Source: Adiantum capillus-veneris
Taxonomy: Eukaryota; Streptophyta; Polypodiopsida; Polypodiales; Pteridaceae
Direction of reading: 5' to 3'
Length of the DNA: 58,000 nt
Assembly: GCA_014529385.2 (NCBI GenBank)
Contig: CM043955.1
Location: 148,509,640 to 148,567,639 of the forward strand
Position 1 is the stretch's first letter, and each line of letters starts with the position of its first letter. A program made the position numbers and the translations under genes. Below are positions 1-12,272 of the stretch, piece by piece. The notes below the pieces were generated by a model. That model saw only the letters and a list, made by a program, of their open reading frames with translations, was not told the origin of the DNA and searched no databases.

Positions 1-62
1 AGCCCTTTTTAGAAAACATAAATATTGGGGGTGGGTGTGAGATCCAGGGGGAGATCGGAGAT

Positions 63-64
<2 letters not shown>

Positions 65-106
<42 letters not shown>
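65..106. repeat. GA microsatellite
   Basis: An uninterrupted GA dinucleotide run of about 42 bases. It lies in otherwise unassigned sequence left of the first retrotransposon. Similar GA/CT tracts recur inside the LTRs of Gy-1 and of the Cop-1/Cop-2 copia family. Confidence 0.95.
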
Positions 107-108
<2 letters not shown>

Positions 109-879
109 AGAGAGAGGTGGGGTGAGGAGGGGGGCAGACTGATCTTGATAAAGCTTGATTAGCTTAATTCACAACCGGTTCAAAGGTTTCCTCAAAAAAG
201 ATAGCTCTACATTGAGGGTGCCAATAAATAACCAAGTTGAAATTCATGGTGGGTGTGGTGAAAAAGTAGAGATGGAGTAATGTGGCTTAAGCATCTACAA
301 TAATATTGTCGGTGAATGTGGCCTTTGTGTGGAGGTGAGAGGAAAATAATGAGCTAGAAATTGACATTTCTTTACCTTTTAAATTTAAATGCTAAGTACG
401 AAGAATATGATACATTTTTTAGAAGTGTAGAATCAGTAGTAAGAGTGAAACCTTAAATTTTTTAGCTTGTAAAACATGCTAAATTTATTATAAGATATGT
501 TTTAGCTATTACAAGGCCACTCTCAAAGGTGCACTTTTGACATACAAATTTTTAAAAAGAAAAGAAAATCAAGCTAGAGAACCAGCTTCACAAATAGTAG
601 GAATGCAAAGCTTCAAATGATGTATCACACATTTTGATAAAAAAGAAAAGAATTGATTTTTTTTTGAATTCGTTATGTTTTCACACATTTTTCTATCATT
701 TTGAATACACTTAATAACATGAGATCAAGTGAAATGAAGATGGACATAAATGCAAATTAAATATTACAATACAAAGGAGCATATTTATAAGATTAAGCCG
801 AACACAAAACTTTTGATTGAGTTCTACCATGTATATCCAAATAAGTTTACAACATTCTACAAAAAGGTGAGACTCATCA
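107..879. other. Unassigned AT-rich sequence
   Basis: No convincing reading frame, LTR end or structural RNA was recognised here. It precedes the coding-like relic that Gy-1 interrupted. Confidence 0.5.
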
Positions 880-1158
880 TCCAAATCTCTTCATAAATAT
901 TCTTCAAAAGAAACCATTTCCTCTCTTGGAAGCCAACAAGTAAAAATACCATCCTCTCGTCCAACATTAGACACTGGAGACCATCCTTGCAACACTTTAA
1001 TTTAAACATATGTTCCACTCGTGCCAAGAGTTGTCTTCATTTTGAAGCTCCCAATACTCGTTGAATGGTTCCATCTTTAAGATTCCAATTATGACAGTAT
1101 GTTATTGTTTGTCAACATTGATCACCACAACAATTTGAGAGGAAGAACCAATGTCAGG
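880..1158 (-). pseudogene. Downstream part of an unrecognised coding-like relic interrupted by Gy-1
   Basis: On the minus strand the sequence left of Gy-1 continues the reading frame seen right of Gy-1 (20783-20953) once one TCAGG copy is removed. The frame stays open across the former insertion site and then meets a stop. Further on, stretches such as GWSPVSNVGREDGIFTCWLP remain readable with breaks. I do not recognise the family; it could be a decayed host gene fragment or an older transposon. That the two flanks were once contiguous is well supported by the target duplication; that they were coding is tentative. Confidence 0.35.
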
Positions 1159-1512
1159 TGTTAACCCTAAACACACATTCCTATCACCTACGACGGACGC
1201 TGTATTATTTATTTGGTAGAGTCAGGTATCGGGCTTGTCAGTCCAATAGGAAATTTATTTGGTAGAGTCAGGTATCGGGCTTGTCAGTCCAATAGGAAAA
1301 AGGGTAAGAGTGATCGCCGATGAGAGGCGCACTCTAACTGGAACATTCAAGGGATTAGTTGGCTAAGCATGGGCGCCCAAGTGTGAATGGAGAGAGCTCA
1401 TCTAAGAGTCAACTAAACCTAAAATTCACTCGTTCTCTCATTTGTGCAATTGAAGAGTGCTCTTGCTCCATCTCCATCTTCTTCTTCTTCATCACCTTGT
1501 GTGTGTATGAGT

Positions 1513-1559
<47 letters not shown>

Positions 1560-1796
1560 CGATCGAGCATTGCGACGGCACGATGGCGGCGAGGCGGTTG
1601 AGCGCGGCGTAGCGGTGTCTCCCTCTTCTTTGCGGCAAGGAATCCTCCATGACAGCAAGCGTAGAGTGGTGAGTGGCACACCATCGTCTTCTTTGAGCTT
1701 ACTAGTTTAGGGTAGTTGCATGCTTGGAGCCATCTGTGGCTCGCACACAGTGTATTGGCAAGTTCCTTGCATTGACACATGCAACAAACGCACACA
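1159..1796 (+). repeat. Gy-1 5' LTR
   Basis: 638 bp, TG...CA. It aligns with 20065-20777 across the promoter, the GA tract and the 3' end. It contains a private 46-bp tandem duplication (1207-1252 and 1253-1298) absent from the 3' LTR. The TATA-like site of the 3' LTR (TATAAAA) reads as ATCTAAGA here (about 1399-1406). The GA tract is at about 1513-1557. Confidence 0.9.
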
Positions 1797-1800
1797 TTTT

Positions 1801-1819
1801 TGGCACCGTTGCCAGGGAA
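1801..1819 (+). other. Gy-1 primer-binding site (tRNA-Asp type)
   Basis: TGGCACCGTTGCCAGGGAA begins four bases after the 5' LTR. It matches the complement of the plant tRNA-Asp 3' end except at three positions. Two of the differences (GCG to GCA, CCG to CCA) are what CpG methylation decay would give. Confidence 0.85.
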
Positions 1820-2527
1820 ATGGCATACACTAAGCTTGAGTGGCACTCTGTGCTTCTTTGGGGTGCAATTTCAATTGTAGGAAAGGTAGGGCAGGAAGGT
1901 GTGTGTGTTGAGAAGAAGGATTTTGTTTTGCTACTGTGTATTTCTTTGTTAATGAGGTTTTGAAAGGTACTGTGTTTTCTCTGTGATAAGGTATTAGTAT
2001 TAAGGTTGTTAGTTTTGTGTAATGTAAAGTACAGTAAGTAGGAAGTAGATATGTTAGAGCTAATGAAGTGTGTTACTGTGTAACAGTAGGTGTATTAGTT
2101 GTAAGTAGGTAGATAGAGTGTATGTGTGTGCTCGCACGCAGGACGCGACGACCTTATCCCAAAAAAAAAAATAAAAAAAAAATAAAAATTAAAGGTAGGA
2201 CAGGGATCGAGAATATCTCCTAGACCCCAGCCCAAGCTCACGCTCAGGCTCAGGCCTCAGTCACATTTTAAAATTACATATTTTAGCCTCATACGTAGCT
2301 AAAAATCGACTTTTTTGAGGATCAACGGAGCTTCAGGTGACTATGCGTTGTGCTCTAAAGCACACTACGAACCTCTGAGTGATACGCTCATTTCGAGCTA
2401 TCACACACTTTAATAAAAAAACCAAAAATTAAAAAAACATAAAAAAACGAGTGAAAACGGACGCCTAAAAAAGTAAGCGATTAATCTTCAAGGTTATTCG
2501 CCGACGCTTGTAGGGTGCCAAAGGCAC
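1820..2527 (+). other. Gy-1 5' leader
   Basis: About 700 bases between primer site and gag with no convincing reading frame. It contains an A-rich stretch (2161-2195). No palindrome array like those of Gy-A and Gy-B is visible. Confidence 0.6.
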
Positions 2528-3534
2528 ATGCATCTGCATTTTGGTCATGTGCTAGAGATGGAGCAACTAGAGAGAATTTCAACTTACGCGAGTTCTCATT
2601 ATCCACCTACCTTAGATTACGGGCCCTCGACGGGGACCCAAGGTAGTACAAACCAAGACCCAAACATAACGGTTAGTGACTCTTCCTCTGACTACGATGT
2701 CATGGAGGGTTTCCCAATGCCTAATCCCGATAGCTCAAGCCAATCCATACATGCCATGGGCCCACGGTCCGGGCCGAGTGTGCTTAGCTGCTTGAAGGAA
2801 ACCTTTAGTAGAGCCACTCGCTCCGAACATGGAGCTAATGATGTAAATGAGGGGTATGGGGAATCAAATTCTCCATTCATGACCAATGTAGACCCTATGC
2901 CCTTAGAGAATGTGCACATGAATACTCCATTCACTACACCCCCTGACTCTTCAGAACTATTCCTCTCTGAGGTTATATTACCTGATGGTAGAAGCCTTGC
3001 TGAAGTGCAAGAGGTTGAGTGGTATATCCTTGCAACAAGGGAAAAGGAAATCGAGAGCTTACGCAAGGCGGAGCAACGAAGAGAGTTAAAAGAAAAAGCC
3101 CCTATGTCAATATCCTAGCTAGGAGAGCAATCGAGTGCTCCTAACTTAGCAACCGCTAAGGGCCAACCCCTAGAAAGCAACATTGCATCTAGCTCAGAGG
3201 ACACCCCTAGCACCTCAATCTTAGATGGAGCGTTCCTAAATGAGGATTGGGAGTACGAACAACAGAAACTGTAACCAACCTATACACAGGTCACACCTAG
3301 CATGTGAGTTGGTTAGATGTACTACAATCCACAATGGGTGCTACTAGTGTGGAGGAAAAAAAACAAAGAGTTTGTGAGGTCATCCATAGGGTCATTGAGT
3401 TAGAGAGACAGAACAAGGGGATCAACATGCCTTCTATGGGTCTCATGAGATTCTTGGATATAGGAAAGGCTAAACAACTGACCTTTATCGCAAATGGAGA
3501 CTCCCTCGGTAAGTCCGATGGATCCTCCACATGA
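2528..3534 (+). pseudogene. gag: Gy-1 gag, N-terminal region
   Basis: The first ATG after the leader is at 2528, with a second in frame at 2561. The 196-residue open part is Ser/Pro/Asp-rich and ends in a charged helix-like stretch (EKEIESLRKAEQRRELKEK). After a stop at 3116 the same kind of sequence continues to 3534 with further breaks. I assign it to Gag by position just upstream of the recognisable Gag core; it has no domain that I recognise by itself. Together with the core it would form the long N-terminal part typical of Athila/Tat-like Gag. Confidence 0.6.
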
Positions 3535-3757
3535 AAGCCATGGGTCTCAGTGCAATCTAAGCCGACAAGTGATAGCTTTACCTTTCCAAGTCTAGCTCAT
3601 CTTTCCCTTGATGACACCATGGCTACAATGCTACCCCAATGATGGGCATGCCAAGAAATACACCACGGACCTCATTTGTTAGTAAAGCACCACTACATGG
3701 TAGTTCAATGCCTGCAATAGTACCTACAAGTGTGTACCGCCTGCTCACTTAGGTGAG

Positions 3758-4384
3758 TTGGAAACATTTTCTCAAGCTATTGGTCGATCTATTGGTGAGA
3801 ATATGCGTAACACGCCTGATAGAGAGCCTAGGAGTAAGGCAGTACAAATAGCCAAGCTCACACAAAAATTTAGTGGAGACGGGGCTGTGAGAAAGCATAT
3901 CGAAGTGTTTGAACAAATATGCAATTCTCTAGGAGAACACAATGACCTGCATAAGAATAATGCTTTAAGCCTAACCTTAAGTGGGAAGGCAGGGGATTGG
4001 TATAGAACCCTAAGGGTGGAAGAAAAAACAATTTACCCTACTCTTAGGAAACTGTTCTTGAAGGAATACATACGAGAGGGAGTGCTTTGGGGTGTAGCCT
4101 CTCAGCTCTAGAAAGCCCAACGAGAGGAAGGAGAGTCGGTGAGAGACTTTATTAGTCGCCTGAAGCATTTGAATTCTCGTTGTAATCCAAATGAGCGCTT
4201 CAATAATAATCAATTGCTTGATAGATTCATTAGGGGATTACGCCATGAGGATATCTACAATGGCCTAGTCATTAGAGGTATCACCACTTGGGAAGCAGTC
4301 ACCACCAATGCGATCCAATTGGAGGATAATTTAATGATTCAAGAAGAAACAGTGTCTGTTGAGCCTAAATCTATTAGCTCGTAA
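3758..4384 (+). pseudogene. gag: Gy-1 gag core (retrotransposon Gag domain)
   Basis: Two pieces, 3758-4111 and 4139-4384, form a retrotransposon Gag (capsid) domain. Recognisable elements are KFSGDGAVRKHIEVFEQICN, LSGKAGDWYRTL, then RDFISRLKHLNSRCNP and LLDRFIRGLRHEDIYNGL. This protein assembles the virus-like particle that packages the RNA. A stop at 4109-4111 splits the domain. Zinc knuckles follow downstream. Confidence 0.85.
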
Positions 4385-4401
4385 GCATCGGGCATCAGCC
4401 A

Positions 4402-5515
4402 ATGACCCTAAAGCCTATTGCTAAGGAGCCAAGGATATCTGAGATGACTTTAGCAGATCTCACCAAGGCTATTCAAGAGAGTCTTAGAGACAATCGTGCT
4501 CCACAAAACAATCATATGTATCCAAGAAGGGAGCAACAATGGTACTCAGTATGCTACGGACCGCATAGTACCAATGAATGCCCTACTTTTGAAGTAAAAT
4601 TCAATGGGAATTGCAATGCCTGTGGAAGGTGTGGTCATCAATCTAAGGATTTCATAGTATTTAAGTGCGCGATGGCCAATAGACCAACCTTAGCATGGAC
4701 AGACACACCTCAAATTCCTGCATTGATGCCGACCCCACCTCTTGAACAAACAACACAACACATAGTCCCTAGGGCCCAAAATGTTGCTCAAACAACACCC
4801 TTACCACCTCCACTGCTAGGACCGCAACTAGCACATCCGAGAATCACTTCTGTGAATCAAGTGGGTTGTGAGTCATCCATTGCTTGTTTGGAAGGCTGTG
4901 AGGAAGATATAGACCCTAATATTGCCTATGGGATGGATGCGCTTGAAGAAAGTACACAATACTACATGCAGGACTAGTGGGGACAAGTCAAACCTATTTA
5001 TCAAGTAGTTTCCCTTGCTGCAGAGGCCAAAATATCAATTACACTTCTAAGAGACCACCTCTTCAATGCTATGAGTGTGGAGGTCCACATCATGTAGCCG
5101 AATGTCCTATTAGGCTACAAAAGAACACCACACTGATGCAAACCAATCAAGCGAGCACGTCTACAATGCCGATACTCATGTGTAATCGATGTGGCATAGA
5201 TCATTTGATTGCCCAATGTCCAAATAATCCAAATGCAACGAAGATCACGCTATTAAACTTGATTGAGGTTACCGAGGAGCCATCACAAAGTACACCTGTG
5301 GTACCAGTAAACTACTCACACGATCAATGCTCCAAAAAAAAAAAAAAAATCTTGAGGAAAGACACACAGCATCAATTGCCCAATCTCAGAGAAAGAAGAA
5401 AACACGAAGGAAGAGATCGCAAAAAGCAGTGAAGTCAAACCCCAGTTCAAAGACCAACATAGGGATTGGTGACAACCCCGTATATGTGAACGATGCTGAA
5501 GAGGATTCTGATTGA
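4402..5515 (+). pseudogene. gag: Gy-1 gag nucleocapsid with zinc knuckles
   Basis: In 4977-5432, two clear CX2CX3HX4C knuckles are present: CYECGGPHHVAEC near residue 31 and CNRCGIDHLIAQC near residue 66. A more degenerate Cys/His cluster lies in 4402-4977 (CNACGRCGHQSKDF). These bind RNA in the nucleocapsid. A basic tail (KKKKNLEER..., RKKKTRRKRSQK) follows in a shifted frame after a run of A at about 5335-5348, a likely slippage or mutation point. Confidence 0.8.
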
Positions 5516-5643
5516 GACCAAAACGACCACTAAGATAGAAACCAACAAGTGATCTTCATGAGCCACAATGGCCAGGATCCAAGAAGAAGATATGAACTTA
5601 TCCAGACCCTACAGAGGAGATTGAGCGAGTCAAGCAAAGGAGT

Positions 5644-7160
5644 TTGGTAGAAGATACCCAAAGGGATCTAGAACCAGCACCTAGGCACATCCAGATTACA
5701 GACACCTTGTTCCCTACACAACAACAACCTCACCAAGTCCATAGACCCTTAGCCATACCTAGTGTCATCCAAGAAGAAAGTGATTTAAAGTCATGGGAAA
5801 GTGGGCGTACTCACTTCTTGATGGAAAGAATGTTTACAGAGGGACTACCTGATCCTATCAAAGAAATGGAGATCCCATCTTCCCCATGTCAAGGGACTAA
5901 AGCCCAAAAGGTGATGTTAAATATTGCCAAATTGATGGATTTCATGTCTTCATAAGTTAGAACCACCATCATGTCCAAACTATATAAAGACCCTGAGCTA
6001 GTCTTAGCTGTTCGAGTCTTCCTCAATGGAGAACTAAAGTTTGAGATACCACAATTTGTACAGATGGATGGAGCTGGGGAGATGCCAATAGAGGAGGAAC
6101 ACTTAGATACACAACCCAACCTAGATGAGAACCTTGTTATAGAAATACCTGTAACAAATTGGGACAATACTTTGAGGGTGATGAATCCAATGCGACCATA
6201 CCAATCACTACTAAGGGATTAACTGTGAAGGGAATCCTTGATGGTGGCGCTAGGGTTAGCATTGTGCCTAAAAATATCTAGGAAACTATGGGAAGACCTC
6301 ACCTTGCGACCACAACCATAGTAGTGAAGATGGCCAATGGGTCTATTGTTAAACCTATTGGGATGCTAGAAGATCTCAAGATCCAGGTCTTTGGACATAA
6401 AATAAGGATTACCTTCATTGTTATGGATTTCTCCAAACACACTATGGCATCGGAGATGATCTTAGGACGTCCTTTCATGAGGGAAGGAAAAATGGTGCAT
6501 GACTGGTCTAAAAACCATGTCTACTTGCAGTTCCTAGATTTTGTCATTCGAGTGAATCTTGTGATTGGTCGAGCACATCCTCTAGGAAACAGGTTTATAA
6601 TTGATCATAGATCTGACACCACAGTTCACTCGGCACCATTGCAGTATTGTTACACGTGTAAAGCGGACACTGATGCTGGGGAAGATTCTCCTTATATGGA
6701 TGTACTACCTGGGATGACTGAGTCGGACAATGTGGATTGGGTCCACCTAGCAGCAACCATAGATACTTGGGGAAATAGGGGGACGACCTGGGTAACACTT
6801 GAGGGGGATGAAATGCCACCACTCGTACCCTTAAATATGCTAGAAGCAATGCATATGGCTTCTGATGACCTACAAGATGAAGGTTTGACTGGCATTGGAA
6901 CCAGTGGCGCCTCACAAGACTATAGCCCACACAATTTGGGATCAAAATCGTCAATTGAAATTGACTCTGAGGACAAAGAATCTGAGTTAAATCTTAGTGA
7001 AAATGTGGGGACAAACCATTCAGGGCCCAGTGGTACCCCAGATGACAATCTATCCAGGGGAGCAGAAGACACAAGAAGCGATTCATCTAGTGACTCTTCA
7101 CTAGAAATCGGTTGTAATAAAAAATTAGACAAGAAGAGTAAGAGATATAAGAGGCGATGA
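5644..7160 (+). pseudogene. Gy-1 protease and flanking linker
   Basis: A linker (5644-6222) leads into a retropepsin whose active-site region reads ILDGGARVSIVP around 6232-6270, followed by a stop and then 6288-7160. DGG in place of DTG/DSG is common among related plant elements, so it need not be inactivating. The C-terminal signature ILGRPFMREGKMVHDW is at about 6460-6510. The remaining 200 residues are acidic linker towards reverse transcriptase. The domain would cleave the Gag-Pol polyprotein. At least one frameshift (near 6190) and one stop (6279-6281) break it. Confidence 0.8.
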
Positions 7161-7215
7161 GAAATCTACCGTAGAATGGCTTAACTATATAGGGGCATGT
7201 GATGCTCATCAAAAG

Positions 7216-8898
7216 TTGGTAGATAAATGGGGTGAATACCTTCAAAGCGTTATGTGGTGTAGCCCACAACCCATTGACATCACACAACTAGAGGCTACAG
7301 AGAAGCCAAAGTTGGGCGGTAACGTAAGGAGACGACAAAATCGAGAGTTGGCTCAACAACAAAAGGAATCAGAAGTGAAATCACACTCCACAGAACAACA
7401 GGACCCCACAAACTTACACCCTGTACACCTGAACATTTTAAATCCTATACCACAGAGGAATGTCAGGTTGTGTATATAAAGGTCAAAGAAAACCTATCGA
7501 TGGGAGCAATGGAGTCTATGAAGGTCCAGTGATAGTTAAGGAAATAGAGTTAGCAAACCCAGGAGAAGAGTCTAAACCTGTTTTCATTGCCCAAGATCTG
7601 ACAGAAATTGAGGAGTGTGTACTTAAAGAACTTCTCAAGGAATTCAGGGATATATTTGCATGGACATATCATGATATGAAAGGTGTTCCACCTTCCGTGG
7701 TGCAACACACAATCCCCATGACTAGCATGCTAAACCAGTTTAGCAATGACCCTACCCAATGAATCCTAAATATACAAAAATCGTTCAAGAAGAGATTGAA
7801 AAGCTTGTGGAATGCGGATTCATATACCCTATTGAGCACTCAGAATGGGTGTCTCCAATAGTGATTGTGCCAAAAAAGAATGGGAAACTCAGAGTGTGCG
7901 TGGATCTCAAGAAGGTCAATGCTGCCACTAGGAGGGACCATTACCCCTTGCCATATTCAGAACATGTGCTTGAAAGAGTTGCAGGGAAGAAAGCTTATAG
8001 CTTTTTAGATGGGTACTCTGGCTACAATTAAATCACAATTGCACTGGAGCGCCAAGCTAAAACAACCTTTATAACCGAATTTGGAGTGTTTGCATTTCGT
8101 GTTATGGCTTTTGGCTTAACCAATGCCCCTGCTACCTTTCAAAGATTAATAAACACTGCTTTTAGAGAATATTTGAGGGAGTTTTGTGAAGCTTTCTTAG
8201 ATGACCTTTGTGTTTATTTCTCTTGGAAAGAACATCTATCATGCTTACGGAAAGTGTTTGAGAAGTGTAGATTGTATCGCATCTGCTTAAACCCTTTCAA
8301 ATGCCAATTTTGGGTTAAACATGGAGTCATTTTAGGGCATATAGTCTCCAAAAATAAGATTTCCACATATGAGAGCAAAATTGAAGCCACTGCTGAATTG
8401 CCACCACCTACAAACTATAAAGGAGTTCAAAGGTTCAAGGGCCATGTTGGTTATTACCGACGGTTTATTTTAAACTTTGTTGAGATAGCTCGTCCTTTGT
8501 ACAAGCTTCTTATTGAGTTCCAATGGACCGCGGAGTGTGACCATGCTTATGAGTCATTGAAAAAGGCCTTGACTAGTGCTCCTATTCTACGAGTGTCCAA
8601 TTGGAATGTAATTTTCCATGTGCATATTGATGCATCGAACTTTGCTATTGGGTGTGTTCTATCTCAACCAGGAGAACATAAATTGGACTACCCCATTAGC
8701 TTTGTAAGTTGTCAATTGAATGATGCCGAGAGAAACTACACCACTACAAAGCGAGAAGGTTTAGGTATGATTTATGCAGTGAAAACATTTTTCTACTACC
8801 TTCTGGCCAACAAGTTTGTTTTCTATGTTGATCATCAAGCCTTGTTGTATCTAATAAATAAACCTTGTTCCACGGGAATAATTCACGATGGTTGTTAA
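7216..8898 (+). pseudogene. Gy-1 reverse transcriptase and RNase H
   Basis: 7216-7758 is the region before the fingers (FIAQDLTEIEECVLKELL). 7759-8031 holds the fingers (EWVSPIVIVPKKNGKLRVC, FLDGYSGYN). After a stop, 8086-8898 holds VMAFGLTNAPATFQRL and the catalytic FLDD at 8194-8205, a normal variant of YVDD. RNase H begins at HIDASNFAIGCVLSQ (about 8620) and runs to DHQALLYLI. It copies element RNA into DNA. Only a few stops and frameshifts are present, so this is the best-preserved part of pol. Confidence 0.92.
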
Positions 8899-10534
8899 TT
8901 CTCCTTGAGTTTGATTTTACCCTTGTGGTGAGACCTGGTAAAAGACATGTCATGGCGGATCATTTGTCTCGCATACCCAATGGTGAAGCCCCTACTGGAG
9001 TCGATGATGATTTACCCGATACTTCTCTATTTCTAGTCAAAACCGTACCTGAATGGAGTGAGAAGATTGTGAACTTTCTAGTTAATGGTTTTCCACCCAA
9101 AGAGCTTCGTAAGGACATAGCTCAAAAACTGTTAAAAGAATGTGAACCTTACTCCCTCATTGCAGGAACTCTCTACAGGATAGGGAAGGATGATATTATG
9201 AGATATTGTGCCCCTAAGGATGAGTGTTTATACATACTGCAAGAAACCCACATGGGTATAGCCGGAGGACATTTCTCAGGGGAACTAATAGCTAGAAAGG
9301 TGTTGCAATCAGGCTATTGGTGGCCTACCTTATTCAAGGATGCATCACATTTTGCAAAAGGATATGATGAATGCCAACATTACAAGATCACACAACGAAA
9401 GGATAGGATGCCCTTACATCCTGTTAAAGTGACTCAACCATTTGCAAAATGGGGTTTGGACTCTGTAGGCCCAATTAGTCCGGCAACTCATAGCACTCAA
9501 TTTGATATATTATCGTTGCCATTGACTATGTGACAAAGTGGACGGAATCCAGGGCGACACATAAGGCCGATGCTAGGTCAACTGCCAAGTTTCTCTTTGA
9601 GAACATTATTATAAGATTTGGTTGCTCCTTTCATATTGCGAGTGAAAATGGTACTCATTTTATAAATGGAGTAATAAAAGAACTCACTACCAACTTTATG
9701 ATAGCTCACCATAAGCACATCTTATTATCCACAAGCAAATGGCCAAGCTGAGAGCACCAACAAGACCTTAATCTCTATCTAACCAAAACGGTGGAAGCTC
9801 ATCGCACAGATTGGGATTTAAAGCTTACATAAGCTCTATGGGATTATCGTACTGCATACAAAGTTTCCATTAACTACACACCATTTAAGATGGTGTATGG
9901 CCAAGAAGCCGTTATGCCATGGGAGTTTGTCATTCCTAGTCTTCGAGTAGCTTCTCAAGAAGTTTGGGATGGTAACCCCTTAGTTGAGCGATTATATATC
10001 CTTGAAAGGCTGGATGAATGAAGGCAATTAGCTGTGAAAAATGCACTTGAGGAGAAAGATAGGAGGAAGAAATGGTTTGACTGTCATCTAAAGAACAAAG
10101 ATATCAATGTTGGTGATAAAGTCCTTATGTATGGAGTGCATAACAAAAATAAAAAGCTGAAATATGCGGAAAAAGGACCATATAGAGTATGTGAGATCAC
10201 CCCACAAGGAACCATTCGTGTGGATGCTCTTGATGGAGTTGAAACCATTGGATTTCTCAATGGGAGAAAATTTAAAAGATACTATGATCCTTTAAGCCAA
10301 GAGGAGATACGTGCCATCCATACAAAAAACGCAGCCAAGGAACAAACAGGATTGAAAAAGATACAAGCTCAAGTTGAGGCTAAGGAGCGACAACAACGCA
10401 TAAGACGAAAACGAGAGGCTAACCTTGGAGTCACACATGCATTCCACGTTGAAACTCACGAGGATTGGTTGGACTCTGACACACCTCTACGATACCCTAT
10501 TAAGCTAAACAACACCTATGGAAAAGTGCTATAA
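8865..10534 (+). pseudogene. Gy-1 integrase
   Basis: The RNase H tail (VMADHLSRIP) leads into a degenerate HHCC domain; the first Cys of the CX2C pair is Tyr (GYDECQ). The catalytic core begins at KWGLDSVGPISP (about 9450). The second catalytic region reads SENGTHF where SDNG is expected, so Asp appears replaced by Glu. The third motif (QAEST) lies in a broken frame near 9742-9760. The C-terminal segment 10034-10534 carries KKWFDCHLKNKDINVGDKVL and GPYRVCEITPQGTIRVDALD, a typical DNA-binding tail. No chromodomain follows. Inactive as it stands. Confidence 0.88.
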
Positions 10535-11362
10535 CACCTTATTGGACACGGATGCTAACTATAATCTGTTATCATGTGGGGTGTGGTGTCAGTTAGGGAA
10601 GCCACCTCTATCTGAAAGTATTATCCAATTCAAGGGTGTCAACAAGAGAAAAACTGCCCTTTTTGGAATCTGGCACACTTTAGTCAGTTATGACAATGGG
10701 GTTGTAGCTCAAGACTTTTTGGTCATGCCTGTTGGAACTATGGAGGGTAATATAAACCTAGGATGCACGTGGATGATAGCCACCAAATGCACTACTGATT
10801 GGGGGACAGGGGGTGTCACAACACAGAAACCAACTCTTAGCCGTGCCACTCAAGCCATAGTCCCTGAGATATTGCCTCTTAAGGAAATAAAACCCAAAAC
10901 ATTGGATGTCCAAGAGGTTGAACCATATGCCCCATAGCCCAAATCTCTAGAGCTTCAACTGATGTGGTTGAAATAAATCTTGAGACACACAAGACCCATC
11001 CCAATATAACAAAGAAAACATACAAGTGGGTCCCTAAAGCTTCTTTAGCAACCATAGCTAGTGCTAAAAGACACGAGCCTGGTAAGAGACGCCCCATTCG
11101 CCCCAAGAAATGTAAAGAAACGTTGCGTTGGATTCCTAAAAAGCTATTGGAAGCCCAAGGCTACTATGAAGGAAATGATCAAATCCGGATGCCAAAACGT
11201 AAATTGTGCTCTTACTTGTCACCGGGCCCATGTGATCTCAATCTTGTGGATCTAAAACAAATTGAAGATCGCAAAAAGAAAAAAATCACGGAATGGTACA
11301 CACCTGCTCCAGAGCTAGTTTGGATACCAAAGAAAGAACGATTTGTTCCACCTATCTTATGA
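10518..11362 (+). pseudogene. Gy-1 post-integrase region: retropepsin-like domain plus W[VI]PK repeats
   Basis: After integrase comes a segment whose start reads LLDTDANYNLLS, resembling a retropepsin active-site strand (DTGA...NLIS) with Gly replaced. Later FLVMPVGTMEGNINLGCTWM resembles the second half of an aspartic protease fold (ILG..WM). It is followed by 10964-11362, a basic tail with repeated Trp motifs: KWVPKA, RWIPKK, VWIPKKE. Gy-A has the same order in 26259-25354. That this is a second, diverged protease-like domain is inference from motif spacing; function unknown. A stop separates the two parts. Confidence 0.6.
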
Positions 11363-11460
11363 GCAGGGAAATCAAATGAAGCTTCTTGCTCTTTGTGTAG
11401 TTCCTATACAAAAATAGAAGTTTTGACACAACCTCCACCTACCATTGTACATATCCATAC

Positions 11461-12212
11461 TTTTAGGAAATAAGACGTAGCTAAATAGATATTTGAGTAG
11501 ATTACTTAATGGAGAGAGATAGATTTCACACACAAGAGATTATAGAGTAGAGAGAGAGAGAGTACACACGATATACGTGGTTCACCCAATGTGGGCTACG
11601 TCCATGGGAAAGCAGCAACTCAATGGCTTTAGCACTTCAAAAGAAGAAGTAGTTTACAAAGGGATTAAACCCTTAATAGAGCTCCCGCCTTGCTTCACTC
11701 TCACCACCTCACACTCACCTTGTTGCATCAACTTCACAATATGAAATGTATGTAGAAATGGCCTCCTTTTATAGGCCAAAAGGGATGCCCTCTCTTATGA
11801 GAGGCAGCCATGTGTAGCCACCCTTGTGCGAATAAGTCCAAATCGAACCCTCCAATCCGCCCATGTGTGGCCGCCCTTGAGAAGACAAATCCGCTTTTGA
11901 ATTCGGCCACCAGCCATTGAATTCGGCCACCTGCCACTGGCCAACCGACGGTTGTTTTTCGACCACTATCTGGCCGCCGTCTGGACATAATATTCCGGTG
12001 AAAAGGAATATTCCGGCGAGGGAACAAAAAATTCTCGGGGGCTTCCGCCCCCGAGACTCCTAAAGTTGTCCCTGATTCTTGGCCGTGAAAATTTTGGTTT
12101 CCGGTGAGTGATTTTCCTTCACGCATGATGGCTTCTCCTCATAATGGGGCCTTACAAATGTGCGCATTTACCACAGAAAATTACAAGGGTAAATCAGGCT
12201 CCATACTTAACA
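11461..12212 (-). repeat. Cop-1 3' LTR
   Basis: 752 bp; on the minus strand it starts TGTTAAGTATGG and ends CTAA(A)A, a decayed CTAACA. A purine-rich tract AAGTGGGAGAT lies just upstream (minus strand, about 12214-12226). A TATAAAA box is at 11767-11773 (minus). The intact TTAA at 12208-12211 is the empty site for the TIR element found in the sister LTR. Confidence 0.9.
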
Positions 12213-12272
12213 ATCTCCCACTTGGAGACTGATCTCCAAACCAAACCTATGACTGCTTTCCATTCTGGCTTC